NCBI GenBank assembly: GCA_005765155.1
Contig: VCCP01000004.1
Coordinates: forward strand, 1-64,000
Length of the DNA: 64,000 nt
Reading direction: 5' to 3'
From: Zelopaecilomyces penicillatus
Taxonomy: Eukaryota; Ascomycota; Sordariomycetes; Hypocreales; Pseudodiploosporaceae
Shown here: in pieces, positions 25,348-36,400 of the stretch
How positions within the stretch are numbered: the first letter of the stretch is position 1
Layout of the letters: the number at the start of each line of letters is the position of its first letter
The notes under the pieces: model-generated
The model's database searches: none
What the model was told of the DNA's origin: nothing
The model's input: the letters and a program-made list of their open reading frames with translations, nothing else
Made by a program: the position numbers and the translations under genes

Positions 25348-25394
25348 AGTCGCCTGTAAGAGGGTTACAGCGCGACCCCCCACGAAAGACCCTC
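25335..25394 (+). promoter_or_regulatory. -1 ribosomal frameshift signal (slippery site plus pseudoknot)
   Basis: The heptamer A AAA AAC (25335-25341) is in the gag frame, one codon before the gag TAA. After a 7-nt spacer comes a hairpin: GTCGC-CTGTAA (25349-25359) pairs with TTACAG and, after one bulged C, GCGAC (25365-25376). The five-base loop GAGGG (25360-25364) is exactly complementary to CCCTC at 25390-25394, giving a possible H-type pseudoknot. Shifting back one base continues directly into the pol frame as R-V-K-S-P. The heptamer is preserved in the RIPped copy B near 35710. Confidence 0.82.
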
Positions 25395-28300
25395 TGTGCA
25401 ACAGGCACCAACGGGCTCAAACTAACGACGGAAATACGGATCATGGGACATTGTTTTCACGCTCTAGTGGACAGCGGAGCAATGGGCAATTACATATCAC
25501 CAAAAGCCGTGAATCGCACACGACTACCATGGCGTGACAAGGAAGAACCGTACCCCTTGTATGACCTGGAAGGAAATACCTTCGCCTATAATGGAGGACA
25601 GATCGACAAAGAGACTGATCATCTCCAATTCGAAGTCCAAGGACATCAAGACAGTGCTACATTCGACGTAATGGACACTGGAGAATACGAACTTGTGTTA
25701 GGCCACCCCTGGTTATTTGATAGTAACCCACAGATCGATTGGAAGACAGGCCAGATGCGATGGAGCGACACCGCATCGTCCCCAAAAAATCACGAAGATC
25801 CAACGACAATGGGCAAAGCGAAGAAAGTACGCTTTATGGCTACCGAGAAGGGCCTCCCACCGGGAAATCACACTAAAAAACGACACGACGGTCGACAACG
25901 ACAAACCCGACGGGTTATTGCCGCCCTTAGGACAACAATGGAGCAACTACGAGAACACTCCAAGAACGAATCACCCTCAGACATGGAAAAACGACTTGCA
26001 CCTATACCAGAAGAATACCGCAAGTACGTCAAACTGTTTCGCGAAGAACTCGAAACAAAACTCCCCTTGCACAACCAATGGGACCACGAAATCCAGATCA
26101 TGGACGGAAAGAAGCCTACTTTCACCAAGATCTACACACTGAACGCCAAGGAACTCGAAACACTACGAGAGTACCTTGACGAAATGCTCGAAAAAGGATA
26201 TATCCGACCATCCACATCCGAAGCAGGATACCCTGTCATGTTTGTACCCAAAAAGAATGGCAAGCTACGACTAGTTGTGGACTACCGATTGTTGAATGCA
26301 GTCACAATCAAGGATCGGACCCCCCTACCGTTGATCAACGAACTACGCGATCGATTGCATGGAATGAACTGGTTTACTACCCTAGACCTCAAAGGAGCGT
26401 ACAACTTGATTCGAATAAAGAAAGGCGACGAATGGAAAACCGCTTTCAGAACCAAGTTTGGACTTTTCGAATATCTGGTAATGCCTTTCGGCCTAACCAA
26501 TGCTCCTGCAACATTCCAACGCATGATCAACAACGTTCTCCGAGAACATTTGGATATCTTCGTAGTAGTCTACCTAGACGATATTCTGATCTTCTCCCGA
26601 ACGGAAGAAGAACACAGAGAACACGTCCATAAGGTATTACAACTACTCCAAGACAACAATCTTCTCGTCGAACCAGAAAAATGTGAATTTCACAAACAAA
26701 CGGTTACCTTTTTAGGACATATCTTTTCACCAGGTGAGATTCGAATGGAACCAGCGAAAATCGCTGCAGTACGTGACTGGCCGACGCCACAAAACGTTAC
26801 GAACGTACAAGAGTTTTTGGGCTTCACCAATTACTACCGAAAGTTCATCCGCGACTATGGCAAGATAGCCGCGCCACTCACCGAATGCACTAAAAAAGAT
26901 CGCAAATTCCTATGGAAACCCGATGTGGATGCCGCATTTGAAGAACTTAAGAAGCGAATCTGCGAAGAACCTGTACTAGCGATGTACGATCCAGACAAAC
27001 CCACGGAACTCGAAACTGATGCTTCAAACTACGCCATCGGAGCGCAGATTGGACAACGGGATAACGAAGGCAGACTACGACCTGTCGCCTTCTACTCCAA
27101 GAAACTTCATGGAGCAGAACTCAATTACCCAATCTACGACAAAGAATTCATGGCTATCGTCAAAGCCTTTGACGAATTCTCACATTACTTGCGAGGAAGC
27201 AATCACCGAATAAAGGTTTTTACCGACCACAAGAACATCTCTTACTTCGCCACCACACAGAAGCTAAACGCACGACAAACCCGCTACGCAGAAACCCTTG
27301 CGGATTACGACTACGAAATCATCCACCGCAAAGGATCCGAAAACGGCAGAGCAGACGCTCTAAGCCGACGAAGCGACCATGATGATGGAAAGCCTCATCA
27401 TGAAGGACAAATCTTTCAAATGACCGAATCAGGCGCGCTACAGATGAAACTAAACGCTACATACCGAGTTATGTCAGCTAACCCTGTCTTGAAACGAGTC
27501 AAGCAAGCGTACTCCTCAGAAGACATAGCAAAGGCACCTGAAGGCACAAAATGGAAAGATGGACATTACGAATATGATGAGAAACTTTGGATACCTGAAG
27601 AACTCCAGGAGACCATTATACGAGAACTACACGAATCCCCTGTTCATGGTCACCAAGGAATTACGAAGACCACAGAACGAGCACAAAGATACTACGGATT
27701 CAAAGGACTACGACGAATAGTCCAGAAAGTAATAAGTGACTGCGTCACTTGTGGACGAACCAAGCTAGCACGACACAAACCATACGGAGAATTACAACCG
27801 TTACCGGTACCAGCACGACCATGGGAGTCAGTATCGTTCGACTTTATCGTCAAACTACCCCTGTCTGTGGAACCTCTCACGGGAGTAGCTTACGACTCCA
27901 TATGGGTTATTGTGGAAAGATTAACGAAGTTCTCTTACTTCATCCCTTACCTAGAAGCAAGCTCAGCCGAAGATCTTGCTTATAGTTTCAACAGAGTGGT
28001 TGTAAGCTCACACGGCTTACCAGAAGAAATCATATCCGACAGAGGAACAACATTCGCCTCTAAGTTTTGGCAAGGATTGATGGGATATCTTGGGACCAGA
28101 CACAGACTCAGTACCGCCTACCATCCACAAACGGACGGACAAACGGAACGAATCAACCAAATTATTGAAGGATACCTACGCGCTTACATTAATTACCATC
28201 AGGATGACTGGGTAAAACACCTACCAACCGCGCAACTAGCCTACAATACATCCGTTTCCGAATCAACACAACTTACGCCAATGTACGCCAATTATGGATT

Positions 28301-29246
28301 CACACCGGAAGCATTTCACCTACCACGCCAAGAAGGACCAAAATCAGAAAAAGCCATGCTTGACGCCACACAAAAACGACAATTGCACGAAGAACTCCGT
28401 GCACAACTCCAAATCGTCCGCAACAGAATGAAACATTATGCGGATCAACAAAGATTGAAGGGACCAATCTTTAAAGAGGGAGACATGGTGTACCTTTTGC
28501 GCTACACACCAGGCAAAACTTCTCCAAACATTACGACAACGCGACCAAGCGACAAATTGGATTTCAAAAAACTTGGACCTTTCAAAGTCAAGAAAGCCAT
28601 TTCTAACACCAACTACGAACTTTCACTACCAAAGAACATACGGTTACACCCCGTATTTCACATTTCCTTACTAAGCAAAGCACCAGACAACGCGAAGGAA
28701 CACACAGACATCACAGTACACGCAATAGAAGAAGAATGGGAAGTCGAAACAATCATAGACTACAGGCTAAACAACGGCAAGAAAGAATACCTGGTTAAGT
28801 GGAAAGGGTTTGGGCCCGAGGAAAACTCATGGGAGCCCCCTAACCACCTAAATCATTGCCGACCCCTGATGCGACAATACCACCAGAGGGCAAGGAGCCA
28901 TCCTGGAAAATCGAGTTCCAATCAATCACGTCAAAACCCCCCAATGACTGGATCTCAATCACCGCATCCGACTCTATCCGTTCAGCCGCATCCAAATCAT
29001 CCAGCGATTGCAAACCCCGCTTCACCATCTCGTGACCACGCGACACCACGGATTGACGCTGACGACGCAAACGACTCAGTCGTGCTACCGCAGCAGACAC
29101 CGCCTCCTGAGCTGCCTGAAGCTGTTTTTCTGTCTCCTCCTCTTCTCGCTCAATACGATTCTTTTCTGACAGGATCTTCGCGACTGGATAGACCAGTTAC
29201 CTTCCGGAAAGTAAAACGGAATGGAAAAACATACCTGAGGACATAG
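25341..29246 (+). CDS. pol: Pol polyprotein of chromovirus: protease, RT, RNase H, integrase, chromodomain
   Basis: Pol is in the -1 frame relative to gag, with 1301 codons after the slip site. Made as a fusion, Gag-Pol would be about 2112 residues. Domains in order are as follows. Aspartic protease: LVDSGAMGNYIS at about 25465-25500. Reverse transcriptase: YLDD at 26571-26582. RNase H: ETDASNYAIG at about 27010-27040 and FTDHKN near 27220. Integrase: an HHCC zinc region at about 27630-27780, and a D,D35E core with FDF near 27838, SDRG near 28037 and QTER near 28143; exactly 35 residues separate the second D and the E. A GPF motif follows near 28577, then a chromodomain at about 28730-28890 with YLVKWKGFGPEENSWEP. 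The final ~115 residues are Ser/Pro-rich and overlap the antisense gene. The frame is also open upstream to 25014, inside gag. All catalytic residues appear present, so it is probably active. Confidence 0.95.
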   Translation, partial: RVKSPVRGLQRDPPRKTLCATGTNGLKLTTEIRIMGHCFHALVDSGAMGNYISPKAVNRTRLPWRDKEEPYPLYDLEGNTFAYNGGQIDKETDHLQFEVQGHQDSATFDVMDTGEYELVLGHPWLFDSNPQIDWKTGQMRWSDTASSPKNHEDPTTMGKAKKVRFMATEKGLPPGNHTKKRHDGRQRQTRRVIAALRTTMEQLREHSKNESPSDMEKRLAPIPEEYRKYVKLFREELETKLPLHNQWDHEIQIMDGKKPTFTKIYTLNAKELETLREYLDEMLEKGYIRPSTSEAGYPVMFVPKKNGKLRLVVDYRLLNAVTIKDRTPLPLINELRDRLHGMNWFTTLDLKGAYNLIRIKKGDEWKTAFRTKFGLFEYLVMPFGLTNAPATFQRMINNVLREHLDIFVVVYLDDILIFSRTEEEHREHVHKVLQLLQDNNLLVEPEKCEFHKQTVTFLGHIFSPGEIRMEPAKIAAVRDWPTPQNVTNVQEFLGFTNYYRKFIRDYGKIAAPLTECTKKDRKFLWKPDVDAAFEELKKRICEEPVLAMYDPDKPTELETDASNYAIGAQIGQRDNEGRLRPVAFYSKKLHGAELNYPIYDKEFMAIVKAFDEFSHYLRGSNHRIKVFTDHKNISYFATTQKLNARQTRYAETLADYDYEIIHRKGSENGRADALSRRSDHDDGKPHHEGQIFQMTESGALQMKLNATYRVMSANPVLKRVKQAYSSEDIAKAPEGTKWKDGHYEYDEKLWIPEELQETIIRELHESPVHGHQGITKTTERAQRYYGFKGLRRIVQKVISDCVTCGRTKLARHKPYGELQPLPVPARPWESVSFDFIVKLPLSVEPLTGVAYDSIWVIVERLTKFSYFIPYLEASSAEDLAYSFNRVVVSSHGLPEEIISDRGTTFASKFWQGLMGYLGTRHRLSTAYHPQTDGQTERINQIIEGYLRAYINYHQDDWVKHLPTAQLAYNTSVSESTQLTPMYANYGFTPEAFHLPRQEGPKSEKAMLDATQKRQLHEELRAQLQIVRNRMKHYADQQRLKGPIFKEGDMVYLLRYTPGKTSPNITTTRPSDKLDFKKLGPFKVKKAISNTNYELSLPKNIRLHPVFHISLLSKAPDNAKEHTDITVHAIEEEWEVETIIDYRLNNGKKEYLVKWKGFGPEENSWEPPNHLNHCRPLMRQYHQRARSHPGKSSSNQSRQNPPMTGSQSPHPTLSVQPHPNHPAIANPASPSRDHATPRIDADDANDSVVLPQQTPPPELPEAVFLSPPLLAQYDSFLTGSSRLDRPVTFRKVKRNGKTYLRT

Positions 29247-29451
29247 TTATCCCCGAACCGTCACAAGAACGACCACGACGAACGCACTCGGAACAACGGG
29301 AAGTTGTTTCAATCATACGACACGTCAAATGACGCTGAGAACAAAAGGAACAAGGCATGACGATATCACCAGTACCCTCGATAAGAATCGCAAGACTTTT
29401 GCGCTGATCAGTCTTCTGACTGATACGACGTTTTGAGATACCTTGAGGCAT
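28840..29451 (-). CDS. Antisense two-exon gene: six-cysteine cluster plus coiled coil (186 aa)
   Basis: Exon 1 is 29451-29235, the intron 29234-29184 (51 nt, GTATGT...CAG) and exon 2 29183-28840. Splicing joins a phase-1 codon and gives 187 codons including stop. The N-terminal part has C-x2-C-x6-C-x8-C-x2-C-x6-C, the spacing of a fungal Zn2Cys6-like cluster, with a typical SRCSECVRRGRSCDG stretch. Exon 2 starts with a Glu/Gln-rich coiled coil, then Arg-rich RLSRLRRQR and a SLGGFDVIDWNSIF segment. An alternative start at 29358 (MPCSFC) would give 155 residues. It overlaps the disordered tail of pol head to tail and lies just inside the 3' LTR. I recall similar hypothetical proteins from other fungi but cannot verify this here. 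A nuclear DNA-binding role is inference. Confidence 0.7.
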
Positions 29452-29569
29452 GATGTTAAAACATGAAGAAGGAAGAAAGGAACCACACCTACAATTGTGG
29501 CTGGAATTACGTTTTACGAAGGAACAACCAACGGGCCTTGAGGACAAGACCGTTGGGAGGGAGACATCG
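29247..29569 (+). other. 3' untranslated region of the element with polypurine tract
   Basis: On the plus strand this is noncoding. On the minus strand it carries exon 1 of the antisense gene. GGGAGGGAGA at 29555-29564, five bases before the 3' LTR, is the likely plus-strand primer (polypurine tract). Confidence 0.6.
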
Positions 29570-29997
29570 TGTCACGACCCAACGACATGGTCGTACAATA
29601 GGCCGGTCATGTGACCTAGGGAAGGTACGTACCATGGAGGAAGGGGACCAGTTAGATAGATCAGTGGGATCACCATAAGAATGGTGGTGAGCCAGGTGAG
29701 CCAGCAACTTGGATCACCAGGATCACCACTTGCACGACAAGTGATCCAAGTGATCCACGATGTATATATACGCCCTCAATTTTCACTCTTTAAAACATAG
29801 CTTAGATAGTTATCAACACACTTTCAACTTCATCGTATTGTTCGCTACCGCTCACTACGCTGATACTTGACCCCTGGTTACGATACTCCGTATCTATCAC
29901 CAACGTGACAGACCTATTGCTCAGAACACCCCGACTCATCTGCCAACATAAACCCCTTTCGTTAGGTTTATCCCTTGGGAATTCACCAAACGTCACA
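29570..29997 (+). repeat. 3' LTR of the intact chromovirus
   Basis: The LTR is 428 bp, identical by eye to 22419-22846. The host duplication AAAAT follows at 29998-30002. Confidence 0.97.
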
Positions 29998-30002
29998 AAA
30001 AT
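29998..30002 (+). repeat. Target-site duplication AAAAT (right copy)
   Basis: This matches 22414-22418 exactly and shows that the intact element inserted without rearrangement. Confidence 0.9.
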
Positions 30003-33000
30003 ATACCTAATACTTTAGGATTAAGTATTAGGTTTAAGGATAATATAATAGGATAGTATTATCCTATAGATAGTAGGGTATATTAGTTTATAGATTATAT
30101 TATAATATATAGGTAATACCCAATTTAGAGTATAGATTATATTACCATTACCTTATAATATATTCTATTTTATATAGTATTAAATAATATCCCACCTTAA
30201 CAACCATATAGTTATAGTTATACCTATACTAGTTATAATAAGCCTCCTTAACTCTTAGTAGCTAAGTCATTATTATATAATATATCTATTAACTAATAAT
30301 AAAGGGATAAATAGATATATACCTTTACTACTTCTAAACCAATTTATAATATATTAATAATCTCTATCTATCTATACTATATATATTTCTATATAAGTAG
30401 AGAGAGCTTTTATAGGATTTCGATCTATAGATATAATCAGAGATATAAGCTTAGGGCCAGATAACCAAAAAACACTATATTATCAGCTAAAAGAGATCCA
30501 TAATATACTATACACTATACACACACTTTAGGGTATGGATTAGGGTTATATCTTAATTTATCCATAACAGCCATATAATTATAGTATAAGATCAGGATAT
30601 AGCTTATAGGCAGGCCAATAGTTAAAGAATATAAATAGATCTAATAAGGCATAGTACCTAAAGAGTATTCATAATATAGCCAAATAGCCTAAATATCTTT
30701 ATACTAATATATATATCTTAGATTATACCTTCCTTCTTTATAATCTTTCCTCTTTAACCTTTATATTAGGATCTATCTATAGATTGAAATTCTATATATT
30801 TCAATTCCCTCTTATTCCCCCTATTATTATCATCGAAACCCATTTAATATTTATCTATTATAACCAGCACTAAAAGAAAAAAGCTTTCAAATACACCTAG
30901 ACTATATAGTATTATAAGATCAATCAGATAATTATTAAAGCAGAATAAGAAGGTATTAAAGAAGGCTCTTACTAATACCCTATTAGATAAGTTAAATAAT
31001 AGTAACCCTATTATAGATAATAGTTTAAATAATAAATATTATATAGCTATAAATAAGATAAAGAGGAAGCCCTTATACCTTGATTCAGTCAAACCAAATA
31101 AGAGAGTTAAAAGGCAGTTAATAACATCGGATCCATTACCTCAGCTAACATCAGATCCATCACCTCAGCTATACCACTCTTTAGCCCCTCTATAAGGCTC
31201 TATCAACTCCCAAACTTAATATCCTATACCAACCAATACAGTCAAAGGGATTGGATTAGAAACATTTCCATCAATACTACCATCATTAATACCTAATAGC
31301 TTTATTAATATCAGACCCCTATAGTAGAGGGTGATTCTGGTTCCTAGCTCATCCAAAGACAATAATATAACCAAAGAAGATTAGCTTACCAGAAAGCTAT
31401 TATATAAGGGTATATACTATCTATTTTTTATACTATATAATACCTTCACTTAACCAGAACCATTCACTATTATAGATAAAAAGGATATAATAGAAGATTT
31501 GGTTAAAGAGTATATTATAGGGTTAGCAGACTGACTTTCTAGAATAACTATTCTTAGGGCTATAAGAGTAGGATCTAATTCTATACTATAATATACTACT
31601 CTATTAGGATTTATAAATATATTAGAATTCTTTATCTTCCTTAACCTTAATAGTAAGTAAACCTAGATCAATTACCCTTAATAATAATAGATATATATTA
31701 TAAGAACTTATAAAGTTTCAATCTATAGATCGAAATTTATATCCTATTCCATCTCTCTTTTCTATCTATAGATCAAAACCATACTACCCACCACTTATAT
31801 TACTATACTCAGTATCACTCATTCACTCTAATATTATTTTATAAATCTATAAGCTATATAATATTTAACTAATCGAATATTATAGTTGCCTGGATTTTAT
31901 ACCCTCTAATATAAGCAATAAGGATAATATAATTATTAAAGCTTGATTAGAGTAAGTCTATCTTTATTAATATTAAGGGTATAGATAATAAATACCAATA
32001 TCTTTGATATAGTCTTAATCATAATACCAGGATTATTATTAAGCAAGGCACTACTTATAGTATATTTTTATTAGATAAGTTCCTAACCATCAAGGAGGAG
32101 TAAAGCCAGTCAGTAACCTATATATCTGCCTGTTATAGGTTAATAATATTCTTTCTAGAATAATTCCCTAAGAATTATAAAAACCTAGGTGAGAAAGGAT
32201 ATACCTAGGGGCACTCTTATAATAATTAGCAAGCCACCTATTCTATAATCCAGTAATTCAAGACATATTGGTAAAAGGTTAAAAAGCTAAGTGTATAGAA
32301 GGCCTTTAATCAAAACCCTGTAAAATAATATGATTTTATCAAGGAAGCTATAATCAAACAGGCCATAATCTTAGCAGCTAATAAAGAAGATAAAATAGCA
32401 TTATAGCAATTAACTATAAAAATAACTATATAAAATAGTAATATAAATAGAAATACTATTAAGGATCTTAATTAAATAAAGTTATTAAAAGAGATCTATA
32501 TAGCTATAGGGCTATTACCCTAAGCTATTAATAATATTGATTTAGAGAATAAAGAAACTATATAATAGGACCTTATATCTATAATATATAAAGGTATTAT
32601 AGAGATACTTTAAAAAATTAATCCTAGGGTTAATCTATTAAAAGATAATATAGTTTAGGAATATTAGATATAATTAATACCCCTAAGCAATACTTAATAA
32701 GATATACTAATAAAATAGCTTATATCTTAGATTAATATTTAATATAATTTAGAATTTAATAATCTTAATATTAAGTTTAGGAATATTAATAATAGAGATC
32801 TTTAGTTAATACATCTAGATAATATCTATATAACTATTAAGACTATAGATAATAATAATAATAAGATAGATCTTACTAATCTATAGAGTAATTAGAAGAT
32901 AATAGGAATGTTCCTCTTAGAGGAAGAGGACTTATAAACAATAGGGGAGGTATTTAATATTATTGATTAGAAAAATGCTATTATACCTAATATAGTATTA

Positions 33001-33039
33001 AATAATAATACCAAACAATCAAAACCATATTAAGTATTA
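30003..33039 (+). pseudogene. RIPped tract with a decayed unrecognised plus-strand gene
   Basis: The first ~800 bp is the right-hand continuation of the DNA split by the intact element. From about 30830 to 33000 the plus strand reads, with many stops, as a Lys-rich N-terminal part, a Ser/Pro-rich part (LTSDPSPQL near 31150), and a segment near 32090-32260 (ACYRLIIFF, then GHSYNN) that resembles 15180-15350. The protein family is not recognised. Four copies of the ATCTATAGAT palindrome occur at 30423, 30775, 31721 and 31764. Confidence 0.4.
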
Positions 33040-33468
33040 TATTACAACCTAATGATATAATTATATAATAGGCCGGTTATATAACCAGAGGGAGGTATAT
33101 ACTATAGAGAAAGGGAACCAGTTAGGATAGATTAGTAAGATCACTATAAGAATAGTAATAAGCTAGGTGAGCCAATAACTTAGATCACCCGGATCACTAC
33201 TTATATAACAAATGATCCAAGTAATCCACAATATATATATACACCCTCAATTTTCACTCTATAGATATAGCTTAGATAGTTATCAATACACTTTCAACTT
33301 CATCATATTATCTACTACCGCTCACTACACTAATACTTAACCCCTGATTATAATACTCTATATCCATCACTAACATAACAGACTATATTGCTCAGAACGC
33401 TCTAACTCATCTATTAATATAAACCCCTTTCATTAGGTTTATCCCTTAGGAATTCACCAAACGTCACA
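33040..33468 (+). repeat. 5' LTR of copy B
   Basis: It aligns along its length with the intact LTR. TGTCACGACCC has become TATTACAACCT, purely C-to-T and G-to-A. The LTR segment AGTTATCAAT and the adjacent internal ATTGATAACT remain exactly complementary, mirroring the self-primer pair of the intact element. Confidence 0.9.
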
Positions 33469-36400
33469 TATTGATAACTCTTGTTCAGTGGGTTACCACA
33501 TAACCCTAAGCAATATCACTAACTGCCTCAATCAATCATTATAGGTACCACTTAATCAACCCTTGCCTTACTTACCATTAAGCTTTAGGCTCTACGCAAG
33601 AAGAATATAGAACTCAAAGCCAAGTTATAAGCCAAATAGAAAGACCTCAATGAAATCATCAAACCTTATAAGCCAGGATCTTTTATTAGATATTCTAGAT
33701 CACTTTAAATATTCCTAATACAACTCAAAGCTTACCACCAGTTCTACCCCCACCAGTTGCAGGAGGAATCTATAAAAATCCTATATACTGCAGGATGCAT
33801 AGAGGGGGCTGCCCTTAAATGATTTAAACCCATTATAAGAGACTATATAAACAAGAAGGAAAAAGACCAGAATAATAAAACCAAAAAGATCTTTTAAAAA
33901 TATAATAACTTTAAAGATACAATTAAAGAAATCTTTGGATAAATAGACAAAGAAAGAGCTGCAATCAAAAAACTCAAACTACTATACTAACATAGATTAG
34001 CCTTGGACTATACCTTAGAATTCAGATAAATCACCTTATAAATCATCTAAGAAGATAATACACTAATAGAGTACTTCTATAACAGACTTAAGGAAGAAGT
34101 CAAGGATGAACTCTTTAGAGAAGACAGACCTGAAAATTTAACCAAGTACATCAGAATAGCTACCAAGATTAATAATAAACAGTTTGCATAATGCAAACAA
34201 AGGAAAACCAAAGGATCAGAATAGAATGATTTTGAATGAAAACCATAACACTAGTCTAATCAAGGTAGACATAGAGAAGAACCCATTACCTATAAACATA
34301 CCCTAAATCCTAGAAGAATAGAACTCAATACAACCCAGAAAAGAGATATATCAAAAGTCTAATATTACAACTATAATAGATATAGATATATCTCCCAGCA
34401 ATACAAACAACCCAAGAAAAACAAGAAATCTTAAAAACCAGTACCCAACACGCAACAAAGCGCACACATTATAGCCACAAACGGATAAACCCTGGCCATA
34501 ACAGGATAAAGAGGATAGGAACAAGAACAACCCAGAAACTACAGACACCCCACACCCCAACAATCACTAATACTATAGACCATACTAACCCAATCCAATA
34601 CCACATAATAGGACCAATAACTGGATATAGATATAGATAAGGAAGAATACTTCAAAGAGATTCCAGATCAACAAGTAATCCCTACCATGGATAATAAAAA
34701 CACCCTGGTTAAAGATAAAACAATAAGCAATAGCTTAAACTCCAGCTCTTTAAAATCCAAGAGTAAAGAGCCTCTCAGGACAACTCAATACCATACTATA
34801 TCATATCCATCACCTAAGAATACTATTCATAAACACCTTAGGGAAACAGTAATCAAACTTATACAAGTACCAAGCTATATAGATAGAATCAACCTTCAAC
34901 TCATAATTATCAAATACATTCATAAATAGACATTAAAAGAAGGCCTAGGTATCCCTATCCTAGAAGACCACCTTAGAAGAGCCTTTATATTAAAAACCAA
35001 CTATAGTAAACACAAAGATAATTATACATTCCTAGACCTTAATTATATTTTCCATAGTGAAATCAATTGGATATTATACATCGACTTCTCCTGTTTTCAA
35101 TACCAGAAAACAAAAATCCAGAATGAATTCTTCCTATACTATATAAGAGCATAAGGAATCAAGAATATCCTCATAGAAGATTAATTCATTAACTAATACA
35201 AGGCTAAGTACTTTACACCTTTTGGAATTAATATATTCAAACCATACCCCAAGACCCCAAAAGAATACAGACAAGGAGCCAAAAACAAAGACTGCAAGTC
35301 CATCTATTACAAGGTCCATAAGTAGGAAAAGCTCGAATTAGGACACAACAAACCACAACTCATAGACTATAGAAAGAAGGACTTATATAATTACACCAAC
35401 CTCAAGTGCAATATACACTCACAACAGAAGCTAATACAATAGCACAAAAGACAACTACTAGAAGACAGTATCCCAGGAAGAACTCAATACAAAGCCATAA
35501 TAGCAATCAACTATAACAAATCTCAATATAGATAATATACAGAAGAAAACAAATATATATACAAAGAAATAAAGAACCTCTATAAACAAGAATTCAACTT
35601 CCAAACCCATAAAGGAAGTCAAGCTAATCAAACTCTATACCATATAATCACTTAAGGCTTAAACAGAATAAATTATAACAAACCATACAAGGAATACAAT
35701 CCCAGAAACTCAAAAAACAAGTAAAGTCACCTATAAGAGGGTTACAGCACAACCCCCCACAAAAGACCCTCTATACAATAAGCACTAACAAGCTCAAACT
35801 AACAATAGAAATACAGATTATAGGATATTATTTCTATACTCTAATAGACAGCAGAGCAATAAACAATTATATATCATTAAAAGCTATAAATCGCATATAA
35901 CTATTATAGTATAACAAGAAAGAACCATACCCCTTGTATAACCTAAAAGGAAATACCTTTACCTATAATAGAGGATAGATCAATAAAGAGATTAATCATC
36001 TCCAATTTAAAATCCAAGGATATTAAGATAATACTATATTCAATATAATAGATACTAGAGAATATAAACTTATATTAGGCCATCCCTAATTATTTGATAG
36101 TAACCCATAGATCAATTAGAAGACAGGCTAGATATAATAGAGCAATACCATATCATCTCCAAAAGACTATAAAGATCCAATAATAATAAGCAAAGCGAAG
36201 AAAGTATACTTTATAGCTATTAAGAAGGGCCTCCCACTAGGAAATCATACCAAAAAACAATATAACGATTAATAATAACAAACCCAATAGGTTATTACTG
36301 CCCTTAGGACAACAATAAAGCAACTATAAGAACACTCCAAGGACAAATCACCCTCAAACATAGAAAAATAACTTATACCTATACCAGAAGAATACCATAA

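Larger units (their letters stand above)
22419..29997 (+). mobile_element. Complete Ty3/gypsy chromovirus, apparently intact
   Basis: The element is 7579 bp. It has 428-bp LTRs with TG...CA ends that read identical by eye, and AAAAT target duplications. Gag and Pol are long uninterrupted frames linked by a -1 frameshift signal, and an antisense spliced gene lies at the 3' end. Its composition is balanced, in sharp contrast to the AT-rich RIPped DNA on both sides. Identical LTRs and the absence of RIP point to very recent insertion. A terminal chromodomain after the integrase places it among chromoviruses. RIPped relatives are at 115-3893, 33040-40376, 40377-42330 and 45463-45849. Confidence 0.96.
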
